DNA of 64,000 bases from Bacteroides intestinalis DSM 17393 (GTDB taxonomy: Bacteria; Bacteroidota; Bacteroidia; Bacteroidales; Bacteroidaceae). The stretch lies in NCBI RefSeq assembly GCF_000172175.1, contig NZ_ABJL02000007.1, positions 248,001-312,000 of the forward strand. The letters run 5' to 3'. The notes beneath the pieces are model-generated. The model was not told where the DNA came from and did not search any database. It was given only the letters and a program-made list of their open reading frames with translations. Made by a program: the position numbers and the translations under genes. Below are positions 52,901 to 61,406 of this stretch, piece by piece; position 1 is the first letter of the stretch, and each line of letters opens with the position of its first letter.

Positions 52901-53866
52901 TGGAGACTTCCAGTCGAAAAAAGAAAGTCCACCTGTATAGGTAGCGACCCATACTCTTTGCTTACCGTCACAATAAATATCATAAACTCCATCCCCGCGA
53001 AGAGAGAAAGGATTATCAATATCTTCTTTCAGAATGTTCAGAACCGTTTTTTTATCCTTATCCAATTCCCATACTCCCTGCCCGTCAATCCCAACCAATA
53101 ATGTTGAATCAGAACTTTCCGTTATCACTCCGATTGGCTGTTTTGGAAAATCAGAAAATGGCAATAACGATTTTTTTTTCATGTCCAGATAAAAAAGACC
53201 GTCAGTAGAAGTCCCTATCCATAAAACCTCTCCTTTATTATCATAAAAAAGACTGCTTATCTGAAAAGTATTATTTATTTCATATACACTTTTTTGTTCC
53301 AATGTATTCATATTCAGCAAACTAATGCTATCCTGATGTGTTACAAGCAAATGTGTCTGATCATAAGGTACTATACTCTGTGTCATGATTTGTTTCTCGC
53401 CTATTTGGGAAAACATTCCATTCTTATATTTACACAATCCTCCGGAAGTGGGAATCCAGAGAGCCTGTTCATCATCAATAACAACTTTGCCTACACTTAA
53501 ATAAGAATTTTTTAATGAAACCCTAAGATCCAGAAATAAATCAAACCGGTCATACAGTTCATTATAATGAAAGAATTGGCCATTATTCGTATATGCTATT
53601 AAAAACGAATTATTATAGGCCAGCTTGACATTAATGATATTGGCTGTTTTATAAGGAAGCTGATAGATGCGATAATCACTTTCCGTAATTCTCAATATAC
53701 CCGTTTTAGAAGAAGCCCAAATAAAACCATTCTCATCTTTGCAGACAGAAGCCATCTCCCGCATGGAAATTCCATACATCGTATTAATATTATAAAACTT
53801 CACATCCGAAGCATATATATTAAAAATAGAAAGGAAAAGAAAGAATATAAGCAGTCGTGATTTCAT
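50000..53866 (-). CDS. Hybrid two-component system regulator (HTCS)
   Basis: About 1288 aa; start at ATG 53866 gives a signal peptide (MKSRLLIFFLFLSIFNIYAS). Order: a periplasmic two-propeller Reg_prop sensor (repeated GIWASSFSSGFYVLDRNTG- and DGVYDIYCDGKQRVWVATY-like blades), a Y_Y_Y domain near 670-740, a membrane helix (WWFRLVIFIIIMSTTFFVL), HisKA with His789 (NTAHDLRTS), HATPase (NLISNAIKYSH, GSGIGLLLV), a receiver with Asp1090 (ISDVMMPDMDG) and a C-terminal AraC-type HTH (GYSSISYFSTVFKKYFGKSP). HTCS proteins sense oligosaccharides and activate the adjacent PUL. The doubled TATCT direct repeats in front of the PUL and four other units fit an AraC-type dimer. Confidence 0.93.
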   Translation of the reverse strand: MKSRLLIFFLFLSIFNIYASDVKFYNINTMYGISMREMASVCKDENGFIWASSKTGILRITESDYRIYQLPYKTANIINVKLAYNNSFLIAYTNNGQFFHYNELYDRFDLFLDLRVSLKNSYLSVGKVVIDDEQALWIPTSGGLCKYKNGMFSQIGEKQIMTQSIVPYDQTHLLVTHQDSISLLNMNTLEQKSVYEINNTFQISSLFYDNKGEVLWIGTSTDGLFYLDMKKKSLLPFSDFPKQPIGVITESSDSTLLVGIDGQGVWELDKDKKTVLNILKEDIDNPFSLRGDGVYDIYCDGKQRVWVATYTGGLSFFDWKSPLINQITHQVNNPNSLGNDNVNKILEDSKGDIWFATNNGISRWRVATNEWDIYYQNKQAQAQVFLALCEDNEGNIWAGSFSSGFYVLDRNTGKELVHYPRNTSDLKSDGKFIMNIYKDSEGDIWIGGIQDVICYLTKEKRFHTYGAQPMRTFMEFSPGKMLLACTYSVLLLDKETGQISFLPECLAQDILVMEDDIWVATSGDGLLHYNYTNRETHKITVESGLPSNYVNSVMYDNGYLWLGTENGLCRYNPADSTVHTYYSTLALSSASFNVNASCKLRNGELMWGTNNGAVMFNPDKLYHTQLNGQIYFQNINISGSSIRENQDLLRGIPVNKQTDISFKYDQNTLTLEVLPIGVSSKEIKFSWKMEGLDVEWSHPSSQQIITYTNIPNGNFRLKVRMYNNSLSQIVDERTLDIHVIPLYWQTWWFRLVIFIIIMSTTFFVLKFYINRLKQRHAEDKIRFFTNTAHDLRTSITLINAPIQELNKEEELSEKGHYYLNLAMEQSERLSNVATQLLDFQKVDMGKGQLFLVMVDIVNLVYRRKTMFKSTAGKKNVILEFVSNKESYMSAVDELKIEKVVDNLISNAIKYSHTNGKVELTLNCNEYYWSLEVRDYGLGISDNAQKKLFKEFYRGDNKVNSRMVGSGIGLLLVKNYVLMHEGKVSLESKENEGSLFKINIPYKEVVEVAPVGHEELGNIISADGPSDQSEYKQEDDRSGKKKSILIVDDNKDLRNFLKCSFENQYYILEAGNGNEAWELLQKESPELTISDVMMPDMDGFELCKLIKSTFETSHIPVILLTSLCDKSDQLEGLGLGAEDYITKPFDISLLEQRIKSLMRNREIVREKALKLIKPENDEQQVILANELNDQFVKKAVEVIHNNMQNLDFDKESFAMEMHVSGSLLYKKIKALTGQSPIEFIKSIRLNRALELLQSHKYTITEVSELCGYSSISYFSTVFKKYFGKSPTEV

Positions 53867-53886
53867 AATATTACAGTTAGCTGTTG

Positions 53887-53894
53887 CAAATATA
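53887..53894 (-). promoter_or_regulatory. -7 box for the HTCS gene
   Basis: TATATTTG on the minus strand, 20 nt upstream of the HTCS start. No TATCT repeats upstream. Confidence 0.35.
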
Positions 53895-53936
53895 ATATAT
53901 TTGAAAGCAATCAACCAATATATGCATTATTTTGTC

Positions 53937-53944
53937 TAATTTTG
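53937..53944 (+). promoter_or_regulatory. -7 box for the SulP gene
   Basis: TAATTTTG on the plus strand, 32 nt before the start of the transporter gene. Confidence 0.4.
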
Positions 53945-53975
53945 CACCTCGTTTCACAAAAAGTACAGATTATTT

Positions 53976-55658
53976 ATGAAAGCGTTCGAATTCAAACCAA
54001 AGCTATTCACGGCTTTGAAGAACTACTCGAAAGAATTATTCATGGCAGACCTGATGGCCGGTATCATAGTAGGTATCGTTGCTCTCCCGCTTGCCATTGC
54101 ATTTGGTATTGCATCCGGTGTATCACCCGAGAAAGGTATTATCACGGCAATCATTGCCGGATTTATTATCTCCATGTTGGGAGGTAGCAAAGTACAGATC
54201 GGTGGTCCTACAGGAGCTTTTATCGTTATTATTTACGGCATTATCCAGCAATACGGAGAAGCGGGATTGATTGTTGCCACGCTAATGGCGGGAATCATTC
54301 TTATTCTGTTAGGGATATTCAAGTTGGGTGCCGTAATTAAGTTTATCCCTTATCCTATCATCGTAGGATTTACCAGTGGTATTGCTGTCACTATTTTCAC
54401 CACCCAAATAGCTGATATTTTCGGACTTAGTTTCGGTGGTGAAAAGGTTCCCGGAGATTTTGTCGGGAAATGGATGATTTATTTCCAGCATTTCGACACC
54501 ATTAACTGGTGGAATACGATTGTCAGCATTGTAAGTATTGTAATTATTGCCATAACCCCGAAATTCTCAAAGAAGATACCGGGATCGCTGATTGCTATCA
54601 TTGTAGTAACAGTAGCGGTATATTTGATGAAGACTTATGCCGGAATCAACTGTATAGATACCATTGGTGACCGTTTCAGCATCAAAGCGGAACTGCCGGA
54701 CGCAGTAATGCCTTCACTGAACTGGGAAGCTATTCAGGACTTATTCCCTGTAGCCATTACCATTGCAGTATTAGGAGCCATCGAATCACTGCTTTCTGCC
54801 ACGGTAGCAGATGGTGTTATCGGTGACAAGCATGATTCCAATACGGAATTGATAGCACAAGGAGCTGCCAATCTAATAACACCTTTATTTGGTGGTATTC
54901 CTGCCACCGGTGCTATTGCACGTACAATGGCCAATATAAACAATGGTGGTAAAACCCCTGTTGCAGGTATGATACATGCAATGGTGCTTTTGCTTATCCT
55001 TCTATTCCTTATGCCTTTGGCACAATATATTCCAATGGCATGTCTGGCAGGTGTACTCGTAATAGTCTCTTATAATATGAGTGGATGGCGTACGTTCAAG
55101 GCATTGCTGAAGAATCCGAAATCAGATGTCACTGTATTGCTGATTACCTTCTTCCTGACAGTAATTTTCGACTTAACCATCGCTATTGAAGTGGGTCTTG
55201 TCATAGCTTGTGTACTTTTCATGCATCGCGTTATGGAAACCACTGAAATTTCTGTTATTAAAGATGAGATAAATCTGAATGAAGAATCTGCCAGCAAAGA
55301 AGAAGAAGAAAACTTGTCCATCCCTAAGGGTGTGGAAGTATATGAAATAAACGGTCCTTACTTCTTTGGTATTGCCACTAAATTTGAGGAAATCATGTCC
55401 AGACTGGGAGACCGTCCTAAAGTGCGCATTATACGTATGAGGAAAGTACCTTTCATCGATTCAACAGGTATTCACAATCTAACCAATCTTTGCCAGATGG
55501 CGCAACGGGAGAAGACAACAATCGTACTTTCCGGTGTGAATGAAAAAGTACACAAAGCGTTGGAAAAATCCGGTTTCTATGAGCTTCTGGGTGAAAAGAA
55601 TATCTGCCCGAATATCAATGTGGCATTGGAAAGATCGAAAGAATTATTGAATGAGTAA
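53976..55658 (+). CDS. SulP-family (SLC26) inorganic anion transporter with STAS domain
   Basis: 560 aa. Ten to fourteen membrane helices with the SulP signatures (LPLAIAFGIASGVSPEKGII; GGPTGAFIVI; FGGIPATGAIARTMANINNGG). The C-terminal ~120 residues form a STAS domain (YEINGPYFFGIATKFEEIMS, FIDSTGIHNLTNL). SulP proteins carry sulfate, bicarbonate or related anions; the exact ion cannot be read from the sequence. Stand-alone gene ending in a strong bidirectional terminator. Confidence 0.9.
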   Translation: MKAFEFKPKLFTALKNYSKELFMADLMAGIIVGIVALPLAIAFGIASGVSPEKGIITAIIAGFIISMLGGSKVQIGGPTGAFIVIIYGIIQQYGEAGLIVATLMAGIILILLGIFKLGAVIKFIPYPIIVGFTSGIAVTIFTTQIADIFGLSFGGEKVPGDFVGKWMIYFQHFDTINWWNTIVSIVSIVIIAITPKFSKKIPGSLIAIIVVTVAVYLMKTYAGINCIDTIGDRFSIKAELPDAVMPSLNWEAIQDLFPVAITIAVLGAIESLLSATVADGVIGDKHDSNTELIAQGAANLITPLFGGIPATGAIARTMANINNGGKTPVAGMIHAMVLLLILLFLMPLAQYIPMACLAGVLVIVSYNMSGWRTFKALLKNPKSDVTVLLITFFLTVIFDLTIAIEVGLVIACVLFMHRVMETTEISVIKDEINLNEESASKEEEENLSIPKGVEVYEINGPYFFGIATKFEEIMSRLGDRPKVRIIRMRKVPFIDSTGIHNLTNLCQMAQREKTTIVLSGVNEKVHKALEKSGFYELLGEKNICPNINVALERSKELLNE

Positions 55659-55665
55659 AACAAGG

Positions 55666-55716
55666 TAATAATATAAAGGAGGGAATGAAAAAATCATTCC
55701 CTCCTTTATATTATTA
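55666..55716. terminator. Bidirectional terminator between SulP and flavin reductase
   Basis: A 23-bp perfect stem (55666-55688 with 55694-55716, core AAGGAGGGAATGA) with an A5 loop and AT-rich ends lies between the two convergent genes. Confidence 0.85.
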
Positions 55717-55723
55717 AAGATAT

Positions 55724-56242
55724 TTATTCTCTCATCCATGCTCCAGTAATCTCTGCTACATAAATATGATGTAAACCGCCATGGGCACCACCATACCATT
55801 GCTTACAAACACTTGGATCAATGAAACAATCTTCTTTCATTACATTCGTATAGAGCTTACGGCATTCCATACTGAGACGTCCTTGTTCAAAAAGAATATT
55901 TCCTTTTTCAGTAATAACCGGTTTCAGTCCCGTCTCTTTTACCTTGTCTACTTCCCTACCCGACTTGCTTCCACATATCTTATGGATAGCTCTATTCTCT
56001 TCTCCCAGGAAAGAAAGCGTGAAGTATTCACTCTTCTCAATAAACTCAAACGTGTAACGTTCCGGACGGATAAAGATATAGACCACTGGTTTGTTCCATA
56101 GGAAGCCTATACCACCCCAACTGGCAGTCATCGTATTGAAATGATCTTTATTACCTGCCGTCACTAGCATCCATTCTTTACCAATAACTTCAAAGAAGTT
56201 CTCTGAAAGGTCTTTAATTGCAATAGGTTTCATTGTATGCAT
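55724..56242 (-). CDS. Flavin reductase-like (FMN-binding split-barrel) protein
   Basis: 172 aa, soluble. Pattern of the flavin reductase-like family: WMLVTAGNKDHFNTMTASWG, IRPERYTFEFIEKSEYFTLS, FLGEENRAIHKICGSKSGRE. An ATG three codons in (56233) may be the start. Electron-transfer flavoprotein of unknown partner; isolated gene. Confidence 0.85.
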   Translation of the reverse strand: MHTMKPIAIKDLSENFFEVIGKEWMLVTAGNKDHFNTMTASWGGIGFLWNKPVVYIFIRPERYTFEFIEKSEYFTLSFLGEENRAIHKICGSKSGREVDKVKETGLKPVITEKGNILFEQGRLSMECRKLYTNVMKEDCFIDPSVCKQWYGGAHGGLHHIYVAEITGAWMRE

Positions 56243-56402
56243 ATTATAAAATTATTCACTTTAATATTTCTGATAAATTCCATACTTGTACATGACGTAT
56301 ATCTTCTCTTGAAGACCAATAGTTTCGATTATAATCGAAACTAATCCGTTACTTTATATAGTCTTAATTCAAACGCTTATTACTCCATTATTTCCCGTTT
56401 GC

Positions 56403-56512
56403 AGGATCTATATACCCAATATATTGGATATATAGATGGGACGCGCTGGATATATAGATGGGACACATTGGATATATAGACCCAATACGTTGGATATATA
56501 GCTCCTGTAAAC
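56403..56512. repeat. Array 4: five 22-nt units around GGATATATAG
   Basis: GGATATATAG begins at 56427, 56449, 56471 and 56493, each 22 nt apart, with variable tails (ATGGGACGCGCT, ATGGGACACATT, ACCCAATACGTT, CTCCTGT). A first, inverted unit (CTATATACCCAATATATT) precedes them. It lies at the 3' end of the radical SAM gene, whose stop is at 56516. Confidence 0.75.
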
Positions 56513-56515
56513 CGC

Positions 56516-57289
56516 TTAATAAGAAACACTAACCGGAAGACCTTCTTCTTTAATTAAAGAAGCAATGCGGTCCAGTTCTTCATGAGTAGCCTTACAAAGA
56601 TCATGATCAGGTGTTTCACGATCAATGGTATAAATCATCACCTGGTGGGGTTTTATCTCTTTCACAACCTCCAGCCACGGAAGAACGTACTTATCCGAAG
56701 TATTATCCACGTCTTTCCCTTGATAACTGCCTTTCATGAACATGGTCTGAATAATGCAGTTTCCTTGAAAAGCTTTCATATGTTCTATGATTTCGTCTAT
56801 GGAATAATGCCCTGTAGGACGATCCACAGTATGAATATAATCCTCGTCTACCGTATCAAGTTTCAATATGTTGTTATCTATCTTATTCAGCGCATCAAAC
56901 ACTGCAGGGCGGTGAATAAAGGTGGAATTACTCAATACACTGACTTTGGCATTCGGGAAATACTTATCACGAAGCATCAACGTATCTTCTATGATTTCAG
57001 GAAAATGCGGATGAGCTGTAGGCTCACCATTTCCGGCAAAGGTCAATACATCCGGTTGAGGTCCGTTCTGTTGCATATCTTGCAATCTGGCTTCAAGAGC
57101 ATCGCGAACCTCTTCGCGGGTAGGCAATGCTTTCTTGGGACGATGGTCTGCATTGAAACCGCATTCACAATAAATGCAGTCGAATGAACACACCTTACCA
57201 TCTTCCGGCAACAAGTTAATCCCTAAGGATACTCCCAAACGGCGGGAATGAACAGGACCGAAAATGGGAGACGGATAAATTACAGTCAT
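56516..57289 (-). CDS. Radical SAM protein
   Basis: 257 aa. The iron-sulfur motif CSFDCIYCEC (CxxxCxxC) stands near residue 35, followed by PDVLTFAGNGEPTAHPHFPE with the GGE-like element and a SAM-binding fold (VSVLSNSTFIHRPAVFDALN). Similar to small radical SAM proteins of unknown substrate (MoaA/NifB-like N-terminus, no SPASM domain). Stand-alone gene with a TAACTTTG box at 57373-57380 before it. Confidence 0.85.
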   Translation of the reverse strand: MTVIYPSPIFGPVHSRRLGVSLGINLLPEDGKVCSFDCIYCECGFNADHRPKKALPTREEVRDALEARLQDMQQNGPQPDVLTFAGNGEPTAHPHFPEIIEDTLMLRDKYFPNAKVSVLSNSTFIHRPAVFDALNKIDNNILKLDTVDEDYIHTVDRPTGHYSIDEIIEHMKAFQGNCIIQTMFMKGSYQGKDVDNTSDKYVLPWLEVVKEIKPHQVMIYTIDRETPDHDLCKATHEELDRIASLIKEEGLPVSVSY

Positions 57290-57372
57290 TTTATTTACTA
57301 TTTGACAATTGACGATTCAAATTACTGAATTACTATAAAAAACAAATACAGTATTTTCAGCGTTTATAACGG

Positions 57373-57380
57373 CAAAGTTA
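57373..57380 (-). promoter_or_regulatory. -7 box for the radical SAM gene
   Basis: TAACTTTG on the minus strand, 84 nt before the start, directly beside the end of the HHH/outer-membrane gene. Confidence 0.35.
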
Positions 57381-57381
57381 A

Positions 57382-59388
57382 CTAAATCTTTATACGAAGT
57401 TGCATTTGTAAGTCGGCTTTTTTGTTTCCTTGTATCAGGTCGTTACCCGAACCAATATTTTCACGATCTTCGTAGATAGTCTGCCCGAATTTAACAAGGA
57501 ACATAAAAACTTTGTTCACATCATACCGGACACAAGCAGAAAAACGAAATCCTTGCCCATAAAACGAAGGTGTATAAAAGGTATAAAGCAATCCTTTTTC
57601 AGAAGCATAAATACGGGAATCGTAATCATCCGTATGGAAATAAGTACCCTGCACAGATATCTTTATAGGAAAAGAAAAAGCATACGAGCAGGATTGTGTA
57701 AACTGATATCCCTGGCTTCCCTCCTGCCCCTGCGAATGAAAATGATTATAATCCACCGTTGTTCGTAACTGTAGATGATCCGGTGAATAAGTCAGTCGGT
57801 AACGAAGACTATGCTGATAAGTAGGAAGGATAACTTTTCCATCCGTACCCGCCACATCTCTCTCTTTTCGCTTATAGCGATAATTAACATACATAGATAA
57901 ATTTCGCTTAGGAGAATAGAGTGATTGAAACATACCATCCACACCTTGCGACGGTTTACTGATGCGGTATTTCCACCAGGGAAAAGAAAATAAATCCAAA
58001 GAAGCGAAGAACTTCCAATGTGCCAAAGGCGATGCTTCGGTAGCCAGATACCAACCATTTTCATTTTGCGGTGCACTACTTTCACCAAACGAACGTGCAA
58101 ACATTGCCCAGTAATCATGGCTATAATATCTATGAACAATCAGCAGTTGATAACCGGTTAATATGTTATATTTCAACTGGTTCAACAGTGAATAACCTTG
58201 TTTACCCATAGCTGCTTCACCTGTCAGAGTAAATCGATTCCAACGATATTTATAATCTACCCCCACATTATGAAAGTAATTCCCTTGCAGATTATACTTG
58301 GCATAGGTTCTTAATACCGGTTGATAACTACGGTTGAAAAAGTAGTAAATACCTGTCATTCCTACTTTTAGATTGTTCTTTTCATAGGTAATATTTCCAC
58401 CCATCAACTGTAAAGTGAAAGCATTTACTTTATCTGCTTCCTTCTCCGTACGATGCAATCCGGTTTTATAAATAGAGGTAATTTCATTCCCTTCTATGAC
58501 TCCATCCATAGAACGATGTGAATAAAAACCGGATAACTGAAGTGCAGGGATAACCTCCACTGTTGCCGCAGCACCCCTGAAATAATTATATTCATCCGTA
58601 GAACTATGCTTCCGGATACCACTATTACGGTTATCCACCGTTGAGAGAGAATAAGTTTTCCCTAAACGGAAATCAGTGCTGACTACCAACCCTTGCCCGA
58701 AACTTAATCTGTAATTTCCCAATGCCAACGTTTTCAACTTACCCAGATTACGAAGCAGAAAGTAAATAGAATAATAATCATATCCTTTTTCATTATGCAA
58801 GGCAAAGAAAGGTTCTCCTGCATCCTTTTCTGCTGTAACTCCCATTTGGAGGTAATCTCCATAACGATACCCATATCTCAGAGAATGATACATTGCAGGT
58901 CCCAAATAATTTTTCTGATAACCTTTACGGATATAAAAGGGCACATCCAGCCGGGTTAATACCTCCTGCTTACCATATTTCAACAGACTTTTCAACCGGG
59001 GAAAACCTTTCTTTTCCGCAACAGGATGCACACAAACAAAAGGGAGTAGCAAGTCAATGGTATGCTTATCCATTTCTTCCACCAATTGCAGTTCATAAAT
59101 AGTTTGCATCTGCCCGTGTATATACACATAAGCCAAGATATTTTCAATTTGAATATCCGAAAGAAAAGAAAATTGCTCTAATTCATGTTTAGTAGTAACA
59201 TTAATATTAACAGGTTCGTGCAAACGATCGGAAAGCTCTTCAAGCTCATCTTCCCAATTCTTTTCTTCCTCATCCATAGAGAGTTGCTCTATGTTCTCTT
59301 CCCATAGGGACACACTTGTATTTTGGGCTTCAAGTACAGGAGTCATCAACAGCATACTCAGAAAAACTCCCAACTTGAGTAATTTCAT
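57382..59388 (-). CDS. Helix-hairpin-helix protein with outer-membrane barrel-like C-terminus
   Basis: About 668 aa; start at 59388 (MKLLKLGVFLSMLLMTPVLE, signal ending EAQ). Residues ~50-125 have two helix-hairpin-helix-like elements (EPVNINVTTKHELEQFSFLS and SDIQIENILAYVYIHGQ), reminiscent of ComEA-type repeats. The rest is rich in aromatic beta-strands (GNYRLSFGQGLVVSTDFRLG, YRLTYSPDHLQLRTTVDYNH) ending in ADLQMQLRIKI, as in an outer-membrane barrel. Occurs in Bacteroidetes as a stand-alone gene; function unknown. Confidence 0.72.
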   Translation of the reverse strand: MKLLKLGVFLSMLLMTPVLEAQNTSVSLWEENIEQLSMDEEEKNWEDELEELSDRLHEPVNINVTTKHELEQFSFLSDIQIENILAYVYIHGQMQTIYELQLVEEMDKHTIDLLLPFVCVHPVAEKKGFPRLKSLLKYGKQEVLTRLDVPFYIRKGYQKNYLGPAMYHSLRYGYRYGDYLQMGVTAEKDAGEPFFALHNEKGYDYYSIYFLLRNLGKLKTLALGNYRLSFGQGLVVSTDFRLGKTYSLSTVDNRNSGIRKHSSTDEYNYFRGAAATVEVIPALQLSGFYSHRSMDGVIEGNEITSIYKTGLHRTEKEADKVNAFTLQLMGGNITYEKNNLKVGMTGIYYFFNRSYQPVLRTYAKYNLQGNYFHNVGVDYKYRWNRFTLTGEAAMGKQGYSLLNQLKYNILTGYQLLIVHRYYSHDYWAMFARSFGESSAPQNENGWYLATEASPLAHWKFFASLDLFSFPWWKYRISKPSQGVDGMFQSLYSPKRNLSMYVNYRYKRKERDVAGTDGKVILPTYQHSLRYRLTYSPDHLQLRTTVDYNHFHSQGQEGSQGYQFTQSCSYAFSFPIKISVQGTYFHTDDYDSRIYASEKGLLYTFYTPSFYGQGFRFSACVRYDVNKVFMFLVKFGQTIYEDRENIGSGNDLIQGNKKADLQMQLRIKI

Positions 59389-59464
59389 TCGTGTAAATAA
59401 GTTTAATTGTCGCGAAATTACCATAAATAAGTTAACAAGGCAAGGAAAACATCGACAATCAAAC

Positions 59465-59472
59465 CAAATATA
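59465..59472 (-). promoter_or_regulatory. -7 box for the HHH/outer-membrane gene
   Basis: TATATTTG on the minus strand, 77 nt before the start. Confidence 0.35.
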
Positions 59473-59484
59473 AAGATAAACACT

Positions 59485-59492
59485 TAATTTTG
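59485..59492 (+). promoter_or_regulatory. -7 box almost touching the DUF4294 start codon
   Basis: TAATTTTG is followed after four bases by the ATG at 59497. If used, the transcript would start at or inside the start codon (leaderless). Confidence 0.35.
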
Positions 59493-59496
59493 TGGC

Positions 59497-60096
59497 ATGA
59501 ACGCACGGCTGAACATATTCATTATCGTAGTCTTCCTTCTGTTCGGAACTTCCCTATGCCAGGCACAGGAAACGAAAACCGAAGGATACCTGGTTCCTAT
59601 GTGCATTTACGAAGGAGACACTATCCCGTATATAAAGATACCTACCGTTTATATTTTCAAACCTCTCAAATTCAAGAACAAAAAACAGTTGAATGAATAT
59701 AACCGACTGGTATATAACGTAAAGAAGGTATTGCCTATCTCCAAAGAAATCAACCGCGCAGTTATTGAAACTTACGAATATATGATGACTTTACCTGATG
59801 AGAAAAGCCGTCAGAAACACATGAAAGCGGTAGAAAAAAGCCTGAAAGAACAATATACTCCACGCATGAAAAAGCTTTCTTTCTCTCAAGGAAAGTTATT
59901 AATCAAGTTAGTGGACCGCCAAACCAATTCCACGGGTTACGAACTGGTAAAAGCCTTCATGGGACCTTTTAAAGCAGGTTTCTATCAGACTTTCGCCGCA
60001 CTGTTCGGTGCCAGTCTGAAAAAACAATATGACCCTACTGGAGATGATGCGCTTACCGAACGGGTTATTCTGTTGGTAGAAAGCGGACAGCTCTAA
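59497..60096 (+). CDS. DUF4294-family secreted protein
   Basis: 199 aa. Signal peptide MNARLNIFIIVVFLLFGTSL (cleavage at CQAQ), then the DUF4294 pattern: GYLVPMCIYEGDTIPYIKIP, VYIFKPLKFKNKKQLNEYNR, LVYNVKKVLPISKEINRAVI, and LSFSQGKLLIKLVDRQTNST. The family is conserved in Bacteroidetes without a known function. Confidence 0.85.
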   Translation: MNARLNIFIIVVFLLFGTSLCQAQETKTEGYLVPMCIYEGDTIPYIKIPTVYIFKPLKFKNKKQLNEYNRLVYNVKKVLPISKEINRAVIETYEYMMTLPDEKSRQKHMKAVEKSLKEQYTPRMKKLSFSQGKLLIKLVDRQTNSTGYELVKAFMGPFKAGFYQTFAALFGASLKKQYDPTGDDALTERVILLVESGQL

Positions 60097-60226
60097 TAAT
60101 GTTAAGAACATTGTTAGTAATGAAAAACAGTCATTATAGAAAACCATGTATTTCAAACACTTATCTATGTTGAAAACTTCTATGAACCATTGTTCATTTC
60201 TCTATCGATAAGGACATGATGACCAC

Positions 60227-60247
60227 TGTTTGAACAGGGTTCAAACA
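60227..60247. terminator. Short inverted repeat between DUF4294 and TrmH-like genes
   Basis: TGTTTGAAC, AGG loop, GTTCAAACA (9-bp perfect arms) in the 167-bp convergent gap. No U-tract, so a weak candidate. Confidence 0.3.
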
Positions 60248-60263
60248 ACTTATCAACACCTTG

Positions 60264-60791
60264 TTATTTCAGTTTCTTAAATAAATCCCAGATAACGATA
60301 CCGGCAGTTACAGATACGTTCAATGAGTGTTTCGTACCATATTGGGGTATCTCAATACATCCATCAGAATGGTCAATAACCTCCTGCTGAACTCCTTTCA
60401 CCTCATTGCCCATAACTACTGCATACTTTTTAGTACGGTCTAAAGACAACTCATCCAACATGATACTGCCTTCCGCCTGCTCTACGGAATAAACAGTATA
60501 TCCTTCCTTTTTAAGGTTATCAACAGCTTCAACACAGTTATCAACATACTTCCAGTCGACAGTGAATTCAGCACCTAAAGCTGTTTTATGCATCTCAGGA
60601 TGGGGCGGAGTAGCTGTAATGCCACACAGGTAGATACATTCCACCCGGAAAGCATCCGAAGTACGAAATACAGAACCAATGTTATGAAGACTGCGGATAT
60701 TATCCAATACCACCATCAGAGGCAGCTTCTCAGCTTCCTTAAACTCCTCTATACTAATACGATTCAGTTCTGTTATTTTCAGTTTACGCAT
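60264..60791 (-). CDS. TrmH/SpoU-family RNA methyltransferase
   Basis: 175 aa. SPOUT-fold motifs are complete: motif 1 VLDNIRSLHNIGSVFRTSDA, motif 2 AVVMGNEVKGVQQEVIDHSD, motif 3 EIPQYGTKHSLNVSVTAGIV in the trefoil-knot region. Modifies a ribose 2'-OH in tRNA or rRNA; the target is not evident. No extra N-terminal RNA-binding domain. Stand-alone gene. Confidence 0.9.
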   Translation of the reverse strand: MRKLKITELNRISIEEFKEAEKLPLMVVLDNIRSLHNIGSVFRTSDAFRVECIYLCGITATPPHPEMHKTALGAEFTVDWKYVDNCVEAVDNLKKEGYTVYSVEQAEGSIMLDELSLDRTKKYAVVMGNEVKGVQQEVIDHSDGCIEIPQYGTKHSLNVSVTAGIVIWDLFKKLK

Positions 60792-60840
60792 GACAACTAT
60801 ACTCTTTAAATAGCTTTTATTAATAGATTGATTTACAAAG

Positions 60841-60928
60841 ACTTGTTTAACACAAGTGTTTTATTTGCACCACACTTGTGTTTCATTTATACAACACAAG
60901 CATTACAGACAAGCCACACAAGTGTAGA
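60841..60928. repeat. Array 5: four 22-nt units around ACACAAGTGT
   Basis: Units start at 60841, 60863, 60885 and 60907. They contain ACACAAGTGT, CACACTTGTGT (inverse), ACACAAGCAT and ACACAAGTGT. Same 22-nt period as the other arrays, unrelated sequence. Confidence 0.65.
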
Positions 60929-61183
60929 ACAAACAACGTACTTATACGTTATCTTTTTATTCCTGTTGCAAAGATACTTCTTTCCGTTCACATCCCTGTT
61001 AATAACCGTTGAAAAGCTGTCAAAAGAGTAGGGAAAGAAATTCAAAAATAATTCTTGCAATATTCAAAACAACGTATATGCATCCACCGAAATGAACATT
61101 CCAAAAAAGTTAAGAGAAACTTTCTGAGGTTATATAAACACATTTTTCAGCCCTATTACACCGGTTTATAACCATAAAGTTAT

Positions 61184-61191
61184 TAACTTTG
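61184..61191 (+). promoter_or_regulatory. -7 box for nadA
   Basis: TAACTTTG on the plus strand matches TAnnTTTG; it predicts a ~210-nt leader before the nadA start at 61407. No direct-repeat operator. Confidence 0.45.
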
Positions 61192-61406
61192 CACTTTATC
61201 AACAAGGTGTTGAAAGAGTTTTATAGATGGCTTATTATCAAGAGATATACCTTTTATTTGCCCGTTGATAACGTACGAATAAAGTTTTATCTCATACTAA
61301 TAACTTCTCCGGCAAGAAAAATCGTATTTACTTGTCGACACTATTAACAGCCTATCATCACCATCAAAGGATTTTTAAATTAGAAAGAGAAATAAAAAAT
61401 ATAATT

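Larger units (their letters stand above)
60792..61406. other. 615-bp gap between TrmH-like gene and nadA
   Basis: Contains repeat array 5 (60841-60928) and the nadA promoter box (61184-61191). Short plus-strand frames have no gene character. Several TTATCAAC/GTTGATAA words occur but form no regular cluster. Confidence 0.6.

Noticed and set aside
59291..59473. Short plus-strand frame over the start of the HHH/outer-membrane gene
   Set aside because: Antisense shadow without coding character.
60251..61205. TTATCAAC words resembling DnaA boxes
   Set aside because: Only a few scattered imperfect copies, no dnaA, dnaN or AT-rich unwinding region; a replication origin is not supported.
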